A stretch of 64,000 nt of DNA from Flaccisagitta enflata (GCA_965153355.1 OZ231127.1:57350001-57414000); one strand, 5' to 3'; positions 47,981 to 58,350 are shown, counted from the stretch's first letter. Program-made: numbers and translations. Notes: generated by a model not told the origin, from the sequence alone.

Positions 47981-49529
47981 GTGGTCTTGTCAGTGGTGAG
48001 AAGACATTGTATGGTGATTTGTTTGTAGGTCGTTTCCATGCAGATTCGGCATGTCGTTGTTGATATTTTTCCAGTGATTTGTTATTCGTGTTCATTTTGT
48101 CAAATCTTTTCTTCGCTCGTCTCATTATCATATCCTTGAGGGGTTCCATGTTTATCGTATCGAAGATTACTCTGTCCGGTGTTCTTCGAGGGACTCCTGC
48201 AGCCGACTTCAGCGGGCGCATTTGGGTTTGATGTACTTGGTTCCAGTGCATGTTTGCCATGGGGGCAAATGCCACCGACGAGTAGTCGAAGAGTGATGTT
48301 ATAAGGGAGTTGAATAGTTCCAAGACCATCTTTGTATCCCTTCCTTCTAGGCATTGGGCCATTTTCATTATTTGGAATGATCTTGGTATTGCTTTGTTGG
48401 AGATGTTCGTTATGTGTTCTTGCCAGTTTAGTCTCTTATCAAACGTTGTACCGAGAAATTTCACTTTGTCGACGACTTTGAGTTCTTGGCCGAAGAGGTA
48501 CAGTTTCGGTTTTTATCTACTGCCGTGGGTTGCTCTGGAGAAGATGATCACTTCCGTTTTAGTTGGGGATGGTAATAAGCGCCATTTCGATCCCCAAATT
48601 TCCAGCTCGTCGAGGTAGCGTTGCATCTCTTGAACTGCAATTAGTAGATTTGCATACGCCCTCCACTCCGCTGCGTCATCGGCGTATGCACTGCCGTCCG
48701 ACCATAGGCTTGCCAGGTTCGGAAGGTCTGTGCCCGGGATGTCTGCAATATAATAGGTGAACAGCGGTGGTGATCCTACGCCTCCCTGTGGGGCCGAGGC
48801 TTCAAGTGGGCGCGATGTTGAGAGGACGTTCTTTTCTTTTATTCTAAAGGTTCTTCCAGTGAGGAACGAAGCTATTATTCTTATAAGAGCCAATGGGGCT
48901 CCGTCTTTCCTTAGTTTGTAGAGGAGTCCTGCGTGGAACAAGCGATCGAACGCTTTCTCCAGATCAACAAAGACGCCAAGGACGTTTTTTTTCGTTTTAA
49001 AGGCGTTTGAACAGTCATCGGCTAGTTTGATTAGACTTTCCTGGGCTGAGCGGCCGCGTTTAAATCCGCATTGGCGGGCGCGTTGTAAGTTGTTGTCGTT
49101 GAGAAATTTCTCGAAGGCTCTTAGGTACATCTTTTCGAGGATTTTGCCTAGGACGCTACATAATGAGATGGGCCTATAATTTGCGCTATAGGCTCCATCC
49201 TTTGCTGGTTTGAGCATCATCGTCATGTACTATTCTTTCCAGCGGGATGGGAAGTATGAGAGGATTACGCAGGCATTCAGTATACGGAGCAGTTGATCTA
49301 AGGTGTTGTTTGCGAGGCGCTTGAGGGTCCAATGGTCAATTTTATCCGGTCCGGCGGCGCCCTTGTTTTTCGTCATTCTTATTATTTCGATGAGTTGTTC
49401 CTTCGTCGCCAACATTCCGGTTCTGACGTCATCGAAGTCCATGTCTTGAGCATTTTTTATTTTATCCATGGCGATTGGTGGAAGATTTCCGGGTGTTGGT
49501 TTAGATCTTCTTCTACGTGGGCTCTCCAC
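47904..49529 (-). pseudogene. LINE reverse transcriptase (3' part of ORF2), two in-frame stops
   Basis: RT motifs in order: NKGAAGPDKIDHW (block 0), YRPISLCSVLGKILE, GFKRGRSAQESL, VFVDLEKAFDRL (motif A, catalytic Asp), APQGGVGSPPLF (motif B), SAYADDAAEW (motif C, catalytic Asp-Asp), KWRLLPSPTKTEV and KFLGTTFDKRLNWQEHI (thumb side). The C-terminus has C-x2-C-x5-H-x-C (CHHCLFNNTHDC), a possible zinc knuckle like those ending many LINE ORF2 proteins. The frame is interrupted by TAG at 49232-49230, after SRWKE, and by TAA at 48515-48513, before KPKLYLFG. All three pieces are in the same frame, so these are simple nonsense changes. Cannot be active as read. Confidence 0.88.
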
Positions 49530-50845
49530 CCCTCATCCATTCGTGGATCTGGGGCTAGGCTGCAAGTCTCCTGGAGTCTTGAAGCGTGGACTTCGGCATT
49601 TTCGAGGGCGTTTTTCGTTTTGCTACCGTCGGGTTTTACAAGTGCCTTGAAGTTGTCTTCATACTGTTTCCGACCCGTTATGTTGTTTATGAGTTCCCAC
49701 CTTTTCTTTGGGTTATTTTCGTAGATCACGCGTGAGCCCATTCGACGGAGGTGGTTATATTTATCTAAGTTTATGCTTCTTTTGATTTCGCGGTCTAGCC
49801 AGTTTGAGCGTTGTTTCTGTTCCGTTGTCATTGTTCTGTTTTTGTTCTTTCTTATTCTCTCAATTTTCCTTCTTTCTTTGATGAGGGCGCTTGTTTCTTT
49901 ACTAAGGGAGACGCCGGCGTTAGTTTTTATGACTTTTTCATGGGTCGCCTCTTCCTTACATTTTAGGATTTTACATTCCAGATCCATTATGTAATTGTCT
50001 ATATCGTTGCTTGCTTGTGGGCCCTTCTTCCATTCGTAAGTTGTTTCTTGTTGAAGCGTTTTGAATTTATCTTCATCGGTTATTTTCGCAATAATGGGTT
50101 CGTTCCGCGTCGTTAGTTGGAATACCACGTAGAGGGGGAGGTGATCCGAGCCCAGATTTTCTCCCACACTGTAGTTCGCCATTTTGGATTCGCCGATGGG
50201 ATTGACAAAGGCCACATCTATTGTGTTGTCTCGGTCTCCTTCTCGGCAACTTAGGAAAGTGTTTTGTTTGTTTGGCACGTATGATAGGCCGTATTTGTCA
50301 ATAACTTGTTTCAGTTCATTCCCATTTGTCGTGTCGGAGTGGCCCCCATATTCCGTATGGCTAGAGTTTAAATCACCTAGGAGAATGCCTATTTCGTCTC
50401 TCGAGATTGTCGTCAATCTTTCTACCAGGTCTTCATCTATCGTTCCTCCCTTGTGGCAATATTGTGTTGCTATTATATGAATTCTCTGTCCTTGATAATC
50501 AATTGTTGCCAGGATTTGTTCCTTGTCGCCGTTCGTATGTGTGTCCACGAATGCCCCTTTTGGGGTTAGGAGTGCTACTCCGCCAGGGAGGTGTTTATTG
50601 TTGTTGTCGTTTGAAATTTCAACGTTATGGTATCGTGCTCGTATTGAGGTCTCCTCACCTTTTGTTAGTCGGCAGTCGTTGATTATAAAGATTTTTGTCT
50701 TGTTTATTGGGTTGTTAATCATTCTGTTAAATAAGACTTTTTTGTTGGGATTACCGTCTGAATTCCAAAGCCAAAGCTCATGTCGCTGCTGTAGTCCATC
50801 GACTTGAGCTTTGGCTTTGGAAAAAATATGGTAATCGGAATACAA
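49457..50845 (-). pseudogene. LINE AP-endonuclease domain (5' part of ORF2)
   Basis: 462 codons from an upstream stop; the first codon here is TTG, and no ATG precedes the conserved domain. Endonuclease/exonuclease/phosphatase-fold motifs are in order: LWLWNSDGN (WN..G, about residue 25), IFIINDCRL (about 52-60, where the family usually has a catalytic Glu, here Asp), ILLGDLNSSH (GD.N, about 154), NTIDVAFV (about 208) and LGSDHLPLYVVF (SDH, about 231). A Lys/Arg-rich linker follows. The domain nicks target DNA to prime reverse transcription. The frame ends at 49457, and the RT continues in another frame that overlaps it for about 70 bases, so a frameshift separates them. Broken copy. Confidence 0.85.
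50763..50822. repeat. 18-bp perfect inverted repeat at the LINE 5' edge
   Basis: TTCCAAAGCCAAAGCTCA (50763-50780) and its exact complement at 50805-50822, with a 24-base loop. It overlaps the first codons of the endonuclease frame. Confidence 0.8.
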
Positions 50846-50849
50846 GTTA

Positions 50850-51365
50850 TGGATATATGTTAAACACTATGTACATGTAATTTTCTAAGTGGTTGACAAT
50901 GGGTGTAGAAGGTCATTGAAACTAATCATCTAAATTTTGTTTGAATTAAGTAGGACAAACTCAGCCATTACAATCTGGAACAAGAATTTATATAGTCTGG
51001 AAAAAAAATCGAATTCGGTCTTCGATGCGACTTTTTGACATATTCCAGAAAAACTTGATTTTCATTTTCTTATGAAGAATTTGAGCATCTCGAACCAATT
51101 GGTCCCTCTATCAAAATTAATAGAGTAGGTGAATTTGATGATTCTCTTTCATTTGGCAATAAGCAAAATGTTCTAGGATAGATGATATCGGAGTTTTTAA
51201 AGAATCTTTATACGGAAAATTCCAATTTTTTCGATTTCTTATGATTTTGTGAAGAATCGGCTCGGCTGAGGTACAACATTATGTCTTTCGATTTTTATTG
51301 TCTTTTTTTTGGTCTTTCCTCTCCTCGTTGCCTACATTGACACAGTTAAGTGTATTTAAGTTTGT
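50850..51365. other. no gene or repeat recognised
   Basis: AT-rich sequence right of the LINE. Confidence 0.4.
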
Positions 51366-51369
51366 TTTT

Positions 51370-51790
51370 GCATGCATATATAAGAAAACATGTTTATGAG
51401 CATAGCTGCTTATCTATGAGTGTTTTTCAGTAGTTTAGCTCAATTAGCTCATTTAGCTCAGTCTTTTTTTTTTCTGATTCTAAATAGGATAAATGAATAA
51501 ATGTTTTGATACATGTTTGAGCATGCCAATACAAGAAATCAAGTCAGTGAGCAAAGCGCTCGTCTGTGAAGGTGTTTTTGAGTATTCTAGCTCATTAAGC
51601 TCATTAAGCTTAGTCTTTTTTTCTGATTTCAAATGGGATAAATAAATGTTTGGATGTAAGTATGCAAATATAAAAAAAACATGTCAGTGAGCATAGTTGA
51701 CTGTCTGGTTGAGTGATTTTGAGTATTTTAGCTCATCTAGCAAATTTGGCTCAGTCCTATTTTTATCTGATTTTCAGTGCAATTGATTTG
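51370..51790. repeat. ~145-bp tandem repeat, three copies
   Basis: TTTTAGCTCAATTAGCTC/TTAAGCTC blocks followed by CTCAGTCTTTTTT, TCTGATT and AAATGGGATAAATAAATG recur near 51430, 51585 and 51730. Confidence 0.65.
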
Positions 51791-51990
51791 ATCTAACAAA
51801 TAAAAAGTATTGCATTGACTGAAGACAAATACTTGGTGATAAATGATCAATGCTAACGTCTTTTTTCCTGACGGCGACAGCCGCCATTATTGCAGTCAAT
51901 ATATCTCTGAAATCATTGTGAGCTTTGCTTTTCTTTATTCAAAGATCACATGTTTGAATATGAGGCTGGTTTTGCAATCATTGTCATTGG

Positions 51991-52155
51991 AACAAGGACG
52001 GGTACATGGGCACCCAAGTTGCATGTGGCACTGTCAGTGATAGAAAAAACTAACCAAGCATTTGGGCAGAATAGTAAGTGCTAAAAAAGTGTCAAAGATG
52101 CACCAACCAACCAACTGACTAACTTGGCAGGTTGTAGAGTTGCGTGCACATGACT
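51991..52155 (-). mobile_element. HLE copy, diverged
   Basis: AACAAGGACGGGTACATGGG, CACCAACCAACCAACTGAC tract, and the end GTTGCGTGCACATGACTT. Confidence 0.6.
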
Positions 52156-52356
52156 TGAAATCGCAAATCTTTCCAAAAAGTGTCAGTTACTAAATTCTGC
52201 TGAGAGATGCAGAGAGATGCTGTAACCCACTGTCAATTATTTCGATTCGAAGCATCAGAAATAAAATATTGCTTCTCCTATATGATTATTATCTAAGCAA
52301 TGAGTTCCTCCGTGTTCCCTAATCTAGATGAAATCTGCAGTGCTCAACTTAATCAT

Positions 52357-52972
52357 GAATAGTCGCAAAAGCCTTAGACAGTAAGCGGTACCCGTACCCT
52401 GCCTAGGTAGGTTGTGGTTGAAGTTGAGAGGGGAGTGGGGCAGCGGCCCAGAAGGAGTCGATGACCTATGTTTTCACACATATAAGGGAATTAATCCTTC
52501 TTGTTCTCCTCCATCCGTCCCCCCCTCAGACTCAGATCCTAGCCCCAAGGCCTAAATCCCAGACTTGAGGCCCAAATCCGAGCCTTGAGGCCCAAATCCG
52601 AGCCTTGAGGCCCAAATTTGAGCCTTGAGGCCCAAATCCCAGTCTTGAGGCCCAAATCTCAGCCTTGAGGCCCAAATCCTTGCCTTAAGGCCAAAATCCC
52701 AGTCTTGGGGCTTCAAGGATAAGATATGGGCCTCAAGGCTTGGATTTAGCTTTAAAGGATGGGATCTTGGCCTCAAAGCTGGGATTTGGGCCTCAAGGCT
52801 GGGATTTTTGCCTCAAGGCTGGGATTCAGGCCTTGCGGTTAGGCTCTGAGTCAGAGGGGGGGGGGATATAGGAGGAGAAGAAGGAGAAGGAGGAGGAGGA
52901 AGAGGAGAAAATCCCCCATATGTGTGAAAGCATTGGTCATCGACCCCTTGGGGCCGCTGCCCAAAAAGGGAA
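52357..52972 (+). mobile_element. FBM foldback copy with minisatellite
   Basis: GAATAGTCGCAAAAGCCTTA and AGCGGTACCCGTACCCTGCC at the left; GGGGCCGCTGCCCAAAAAGG at the right. TTTTCACACATATAAGGG and CCCCCATATGTGTGAAAG are inverted, enclosing about fifteen GAGGCCCAAATCCGAGCCTT units in two opposite orientations that switch near 52700. Confidence 0.75.
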
Positions 52973-53751
52973 GAAAAGAAGAAGGATTCGCTTGGAGGAA
53001 GATTGAGTATATTTAAACAGCGAAGCATTTGTTTTAGGTTATAGTAAACAGTTTTATATTTTCGGAGTGAACAATTACAGAGGGATAAAAGCTGAAGGAA
53101 CCGCAGGAGCTTCTATGACGAAAACAGGAACAAATGAACAACAATCCCGCCTTACGGCAGCTCTCACAATGATTACTCATGGGTAATTGTTGCAATATGT
53201 GATATTGCCAACCACTCGGCTAAAAAAAAAAGACGCACCTGTTTATTTATTGATAAAACAGGTATGAAAATTAATTTTAACTATTTTCCATAAGGATATT
53301 TTAAAGGTTTTCGAAAAATCTTCCAAACTAGACCAATCCCAGCTCTGTTTCTCAAATGGTTTAGAAGCTAGAGCCCTGCAAAAAGAAGTACTAAAATGCA
53401 TTTTTATATAGGGATTGCCAAACTAAAATGGGCAACGTTTTCACTCAAACAAATGCAATTTCTTAACAAAAAAAAATAGCCATACCAGATTGGCGCCAAA
53501 TGAAAGTACTTTCGCAGGGCTATCAGATGATTTAAGATTGTGATATGTTTTTCTAAGAATGATAGGTAAAATTAGCCATCCAGGGGTGTGTCTTTTTTTT
53601 TTTTTTCTTTTTGAATCGTATGGTACTGCTATCTTGGAGAAAAAAATCTTGTGACAAACATAGCCATCTGTTTAAAACCCTTCCAAGGCTCTCAAAACGG
53701 AGTATTTTTTTAGTGATCCGCCTTTAGTGAAAAGTATGTACATGTACAAAA

Positions 53752-54530
53752 TTACAAACTCACAAAATGCAAACTACAACCAGTATTGGGTAAAAGCACC
53801 GCATTTTCCATGCAGACAGCGGCAGATGGAGGGGCGGCATTGGTCATGACGCTTCCCCAACGATTCAAATTGTCAGCATCGTCATCTTCGTCATGATCGT
53901 CGTTGTGGAACGGCTCAAAAACGCTGTCATTATCTTCAAAATATTCGGTGGAGGAAGCTGCTGCGACAGTGGTAGCAAATGGACGTCTGCCGCTTAGACT
54001 GTTGAGGAAAGGCTGTTGTTGTTGTTGCGACGGCGGCGTCGTCGACGGCGTCAAAGAGGAGGAGGAGGACGACGACGACGATGGCAACGCCGACTGCGCC
54101 GGACTGTCGTCGGATTGAGCGGAGGATCGACTCGCTGTCGGTAAACCGGAATCTCCGGAAATGGAATTGGGATCTTCTCTCGCTTCTCTCCCTCCACGAT
54201 TAGGGTTGGTAATGGGAGACGACGATAAAGAGGAGGAAAAAGAGGAGGAAGTCGACGAAGGACGAACGAGTGGAAAGTTGACAGGATGATGATGAGGGGA
54301 GGAGGATGAGGCGGATTCGGCGCTATCGGAACTCGAAGTAAGAGATGGAGGAGGAGACTCTTCTTCGATCGACAGTAAAGAAGAGAAAGAAGTTGACGCC
54401 ATCATTTGGAACGCCGTCGAGGGAGCAAAGGTGGATTGGGTTGCCATTCCTATTCCTCTTCCTACTCCTCCTCCTTCTTCTCTCTCTTCTTCTATCCCAA
54501 CTTCCTGGGTAACACAGCCGCGTTTTCGAG
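53752..54530 (-). CDS. exon: cytoplasmic tail, Ser-rich and acidic
   Basis: The acceptor CTCACTTTGTAG at 54542-54531 gives phase 1, and the frame runs from there to the stop for 258 residues. It begins RKRGC (positive, with a Cys that could be palmitoylated), then EEEREEGGG, long Ser/Pro/Thr stretches, a QQQQQ run, and a conserved-looking C-terminal part (STEYFEDNDSVFEPF, DEDDDADNLNRWGSV). A GTGAGT just before the stop (CATTTT|GTGAGT) could be a donor to a further exon. An internal ATG at 54447 is not the likely start because the frame extends upstream to the acceptor. Confidence 0.75.
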
Positions 54531-55440
54531 CTACAAAGTGAGTAACAAGTCTATGAAGAGGGAACGAGCATGGATGGGTGATTGGTATACAGGTTTAGTA
54601 TTCAAAATCAATTAAAATCATTGAAACGGACTATTCATGAAATTAAATGTGTTGAGGACGTGATAAATTGATAATAGTCGCAAAAGCGTCAGATGGTCAG
54701 CGGTACCCGTTGCCCCTGAGTAAGTGTGTGTATTTTGTGAAGGTGAGAGGGGCAGCGGCCCCAAAGGAGCCGATGACCTATGCTGGGCTAGGATTTAAGC
54801 ATTGAGGCTGGGATAAAAGACTCAATGCTGGGATTAGAGCTATGAGGTCGGGATTTGAGCGATGAGGCTAGGATTGGAGCTATTTGGTTGGGATTGGAGC
54901 CTCCAGGCTGAGGTTGGAGCTTTGGGGCTAGGATTCAAGCCTCAAGGCTAATATAGGAGCCTTGAGGCTGGGATTGGAGCCTTGAGGCTGGGATCGCAGC
55001 TTTGGGGCTAGAATTTGGGCTTTGAAGGGGGGGACGGAGGAGGAGGAGAAGAAGGAGAAGGAGGAGAAGGAGGAGGAAAAAATCTCCCATATGTGTGAAA
55101 GCATAGGTCATCGGCCCCTTCGGGGCCGCTGCCCAAAAGGAAACCTGAGTGCAACCATACCTTTCAGGATCTTGGTCACAACTGCAGCTACGGCAACAAT
55201 ACCAGCCAAGACGACAAGGGAAAGCGAAATCGCAGCGAATAGTATTCCTGGAAAAGCCAGGTAAGGTTGAAAATGAATTCATTTACCGATGATTGATGGT
55301 ATGGATTACAGGTGCATTTGATGATTTTTATTCCGATCGGCACAAGCAGATTTAAAGTAGAAAGGCGAGCGGGATGTTTTGACAAAAAAACCAACACCCT
55401 CATAGCGGCTTTAACCACCAATGGCCATTATGCATGTTGT

Positions 55441-55501
<61 letters not shown>

Positions 55502-56191
55502 CAATGCAGCTGGGATGGACAGGGCACATTTCCCGTTCGATCGCGTCTCCGGTGCAATTTCTTCCGTAGAGAACAAATCGTGGTTTTGGATTATCGCATT
55601 GGCGAATTCGGATCCTTGAGCCAGCAACTGGACATCTTCCAGAGCAAGTCGACCATTCGCTCCAAGTAGACCAACCCCCGTGTACTACGAAGAGACGGAG
55701 TAGATATTGGGCCGGAAAAAATGGCCAATCTAAAGTCAAAGTTCAGCTTCCCAAGAGATCAAAGGGATCGAGAAAAAAAAACGCAACTTGTTTTGAAACT
55801 GCGTCATCATTGTCAACATGGCTGCGATATTATCACCGATTTAGAAATAACCACACAAAAAAACTTGACTGAAAGAATGAACATCAAATCTCTTGCCTCA
55901 AATTCAATCAGGCTACTGGCTAATAGCGGATGCGCAATAGCCAGATTCCACTGTACGTGTGAGTAAGACTGTTAGATTAAGGGACAGGGAAGAAAGAAAA
56001 TGAGATGTCTTTTTTTTTGGGGGGGGGTGGTAACTAATTGTTTGAACTTACGTCTCAGACATGTCCCTTTGAAGCATTGTTCGCAACTGTCTCGGAAGGT
56101 AGGGCATTTGCTGCAAGCGCGGTTACAGCATTCCGTTTCTCTCGTCACTTTGTCGAAGTAACAAAATTCCCCGCAGTCGCACATTTTTACA
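53752..56191 (-). CDS. TSP1-domain single-pass membrane protein gene (3' four exons)
   Basis: Joined exons, in transcript order: 56191-56052, 55684-55502, 55247-55161, 54530-53752 (stop at 53754-53752). Each internal donor is GT (GTAAGT, GTAAGA, GTATGG) and each acceptor AG (CGTAG, TTCCAG, TTTGTAG). All three introns are phase 1, and the joined frame stays open for about 395 codons. The order is Cys-rich segment, one TSP1 repeat, one transmembrane helix, Arg/Lys stop-transfer and a Ser-rich, acidic cytoplasmic tail. TSP1 modules bind extracellular matrix, glycans or receptors; the ligand here is unknown. Phase-1 introns around each module are typical of shuffled animal extracellular domains. 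Signal-peptide exons were not found and should lie to the right. It resembles no receptor I can name. Confidence 0.78.
54672..55140 (+). mobile_element. FBM copy inside the last intron of the TSP1 gene
   Basis: ATAGTCGCAAAAGCGTCAG and GGTCAGCGGTACCCGTTGCC at the left, GGCCCCTTCGGGGCCGCTGC at the right, with about thirteen GGAGCCTTGAGGCTGGGATT units and a GGAGGAGAAGG tract between. It is antisense to the gene, between the transmembrane and tail exons. Confidence 0.75.
55161..55247 (-). CDS. exon: transmembrane helix
   Basis: 87 bp, acceptor TTTTCCAG, donor GTATGG, phase 1 at both ends. It translates to about 29 residues with an unbroken hydrophobic run of 23 (ILFAAISLSLVVLAG at its start, ending AAVV), followed by TKILK. 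This is a standard single-pass segment with positive residues on the cytoplasmic side. It is too short to stand out as an ORF. Confidence 0.85.
55446..55499. repeat. (TC)n microsatellite at a splice donor
   Basis: On the gene strand this is (GA)n beginning at the donor GTAAGAGAGA of the TSP1 exon. Confidence 0.95.
55502..55684 (-). CDS. exon: thrombospondin type-1 repeat
   Basis: 183 bp, phase 1 at both ends. Has the full TSP1 pattern: GGWSTWSEWSTC (three layered Trp), CSGRC, RIRIRQC (Arg layer), YGRNCTGD, and C at REMC and PSC, for six cysteines. WSEW and the TC pair are sites of C-mannosylation and O-fucosylation in known TSP1 repeats (family knowledge). The donor GTAAGA runs directly into a (GA)n tract. 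Confidence 0.92.
56052..56191 (-). CDS. exon: Cys-rich extracellular segment
   Basis: Encodes about 46 residues with 11 cysteines (CDCGEFC, ECCNRACSKC, SCEQCFKGTC), ending CLR plus one base before GTAAGT. The acceptor (CTGAG at 56196-56192) is the weakest in the gene and would be phase 2. An in-frame TAA about 70 bases further upstream limits how far the exon can extend. A first exon starting at the ATG (56184) is possible but would leave no signal peptide. Confidence 0.55.
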
Positions 56192-56199
56192 CTCAGTTT

Positions 56200-57360
56200 T
56201 GAGAATTGAAAGAAGTAGCAGTGAAACGCTTATGCAACTCTAAACAGTGTGACCTAAAAATAGAAAAAGATGATGAGTTAAACCCTCATATGGTTGTCGA
56301 GGAGAAAAAGCGGATAGGCGAAGGGTTTGTTTTTGTTTTTGTTTTTGTTTTTGTTCTTGTTCTTGTTCTTGTTCTTGTGTTGTGCCCGGACATTTCCCCT
56401 TTATTTCTCTCTCTGATATCTGAGTTGAGGGGATACCTCCTTCCCTTGCCTTTGGTTGCTCTTGCCCTGCTTTCTTCCTTCTCACTGGCTGTTGCCTTGA
56501 GGCTTCCTCTTCTGCTGCTTCATCTTCCCCACTTCTGCCTACTTAGGGAAGCTCTGTCTTCTCTCTGGCAGAAGCCACCCCACTCTCTTTAGGCTTCTCA
56601 CTTTCAAGAGGCCCTCTAGGGCCTTACCCTTTTACCGTTACCACTCCCCCCTTCAGTCATCTGCTCTCTACTCTGCTCTCTCCTCTGCTTTCAGCTATTA
56701 TCTCTCCCCCCCCCTCTGAGGTCAGTTACCATATTGAGTGACAAGCGTGCTACGGCCCCTGTGGGGACTGTGGCATATTCATTCGGGCTTTAGGGTCTTG
56801 GTTAGGACTGTATCTTTTGCCCAGTTTTAGTTCTTCCTTGGTACACTTTCCCCGCGGGCTCTTAGGGATCTTCTCTTCTCTCTGAGTTTATGGCAGGCAC
56901 CCTCTTCTTTGAGCATTCTACCCCTGGACCCCTGACGATGGCATCCTCTCGCCTACCCTGGCACAGCACTTGTTCTTGTTTTTGTTTTTGTTTTTGTTTT
57001 AATTGTCCCCGACGAAAAGTTTTCGTCGGTGACTATGAAGTAGCAGTGATGTGTAGTCTGTCTGTTTGTTTGTTTGTTTGTCTGTTTAAAACCCTCTCAT
57101 ATTTTTGGAACCAGACTTCAGAATTTTATGAAACTTTGCTGGTGTTGTTTATAGGTCAATAGGAGCTTGTGTACCAATTTTCAGAAAAATTGACTAACTT
57201 TTACTACCCTTTGCCTATTATTTTTATGGTAATATTTTACTGGACTTAGTTTTAATATAGCCCTAAATTTTGGTGAAAGGCTGTGTTTCTCTTGACCAAC
57301 TTGTCGTAGTTACATAGCTGGACACCTTTTGGGAAATTTTAACATTTTTCTAAAATAATA
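56200..57360. other. no further exon recognised; TTTTTG repeats and hairpin
   Basis: (GTTTTT)n and (GTTCTT)n tracts at 56328-56378 and 56968-57000, a T/C-rich stretch 56400-56720, and the short perfect hairpin CCGACGAAAAGTTTTCGTCGG near 57009. Upstream exons of the TSP1 gene would be expected here or further right, but I found none. Confidence 0.45.
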
Positions 57361-57369
57361 TTCATATTT

Positions 57370-57490
57370 TAATATAAGTGTTTCTATTTTGACCTTGTGT
57401 CGCAGATTCACTTTATCTTTTTATATAAAAAATATTTTTAACATATGTGTTTCTATTTTGACCTTGTGTCACAGATTCACTTTTTCCTGA
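57370..57490. repeat. ~73-bp tandem duplication
   Basis: GTGTTTCTATTTTGACCTTG followed by TGTCGCAGATTCACTTT occurs at about 57379 and 57452. Confidence 0.75.
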
Positions 57491-57499
57491 AAACAATTT

Positions 57500-58350
57500 T
57501 TAACTGGTGTCTAAAATGACTAAAGAAAGAAAATAATTTTTCCTATAATAAAGGATTTTGAAACTGGTTGGGAGGAAGCCATGATTTTCGATCCCATGGC
57601 CGATTCCTGATGATTTTCTTGATCTCTTCAAACCAAACAGTGGAGGGCACTTTGTTGAAGTGCGACCCGCCTGTACTTGGGTCTTGGAGGTGTATATATA
57701 TGTATATGGATACTTTTGTATGTATATATGTATATATATATGGGTCGAAACCCTTTAAGGTACAGGACTCCAACTGATGACCAGAAGCTGTATGGTTTTT
57801 GTGGTTTTTTTGGACATGTACTAAAACTTTTTTACCCTTCATGGTGACCTATCATCCCATGATATATCTTCTTTGAAGATGAAGGCCTTTTTCCCTTTAA
57901 TCACTAAAAATAATAACCATAACCTTATATAGTATAAATTCTCCTAAATCCCACCCCCCTAATTAGGATAAAGGGGCTCAACTAGGGATATGGACACCTT
58001 GGTTCTCTTTTTTCAATTAGGTCAACTCTAACCAAAATTGGGCTGAGTTGATGGTCCCGATCAATGCCAGAAGACAGCTCTAACAACACCCTTTCCCTAA
58101 AATATTCATTATTTCTAAAAAAAATATTTAGATATTTATTTTTAAGATAGGAAAATATGACACATTTAGTAAAAAGTATATGCTTAAGGAATTTTGTTAG
58201 TGTTTCAAAAGACCACAGATTAGGTATGTATGTGTATGTAATGGAAGCTTACACTATATAAATGTCCATATCTTTTCCAAATTTTGTTCAATTTCTGTTT
58301 CCTTTTGATTAATTGTATGAGTTTTATATATGATAAATTGTTGCACAAGC
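57500..58350. other. no gene recognised
   Basis: AT-rich sequence with a short TATATATGTATATATATATG stretch near 57725. Confidence 0.4.

Larger units (their letters stand above)
45125..50822 (-). mobile_element. non-LTR retrotransposon (LINE) with EN, RT and a third ORF
   Basis: Reading right to left: AP-endonuclease (50845-49457), reverse transcriptase (49529-47904) and a 787-codon ORF (47980-45617), then about 500 bp of candidate 3' UTR. Family-level placement is Jockey/CR1/I-like by domain order; I cannot assign a clade by eye. No RNase H domain was recognised. There is no ORF1 upstream of the endonuclease, so the copy may be 5'-truncated near 50822, where an 18-bp inverted repeat sits. 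The 3' boundary is not certain: there is no clear A tail, only the near-duplicate GTGGTATAGTGGGGTAATCA / GTGGTACGATGGGGTAATCA at about 45295-45350. Confidence 0.8.
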
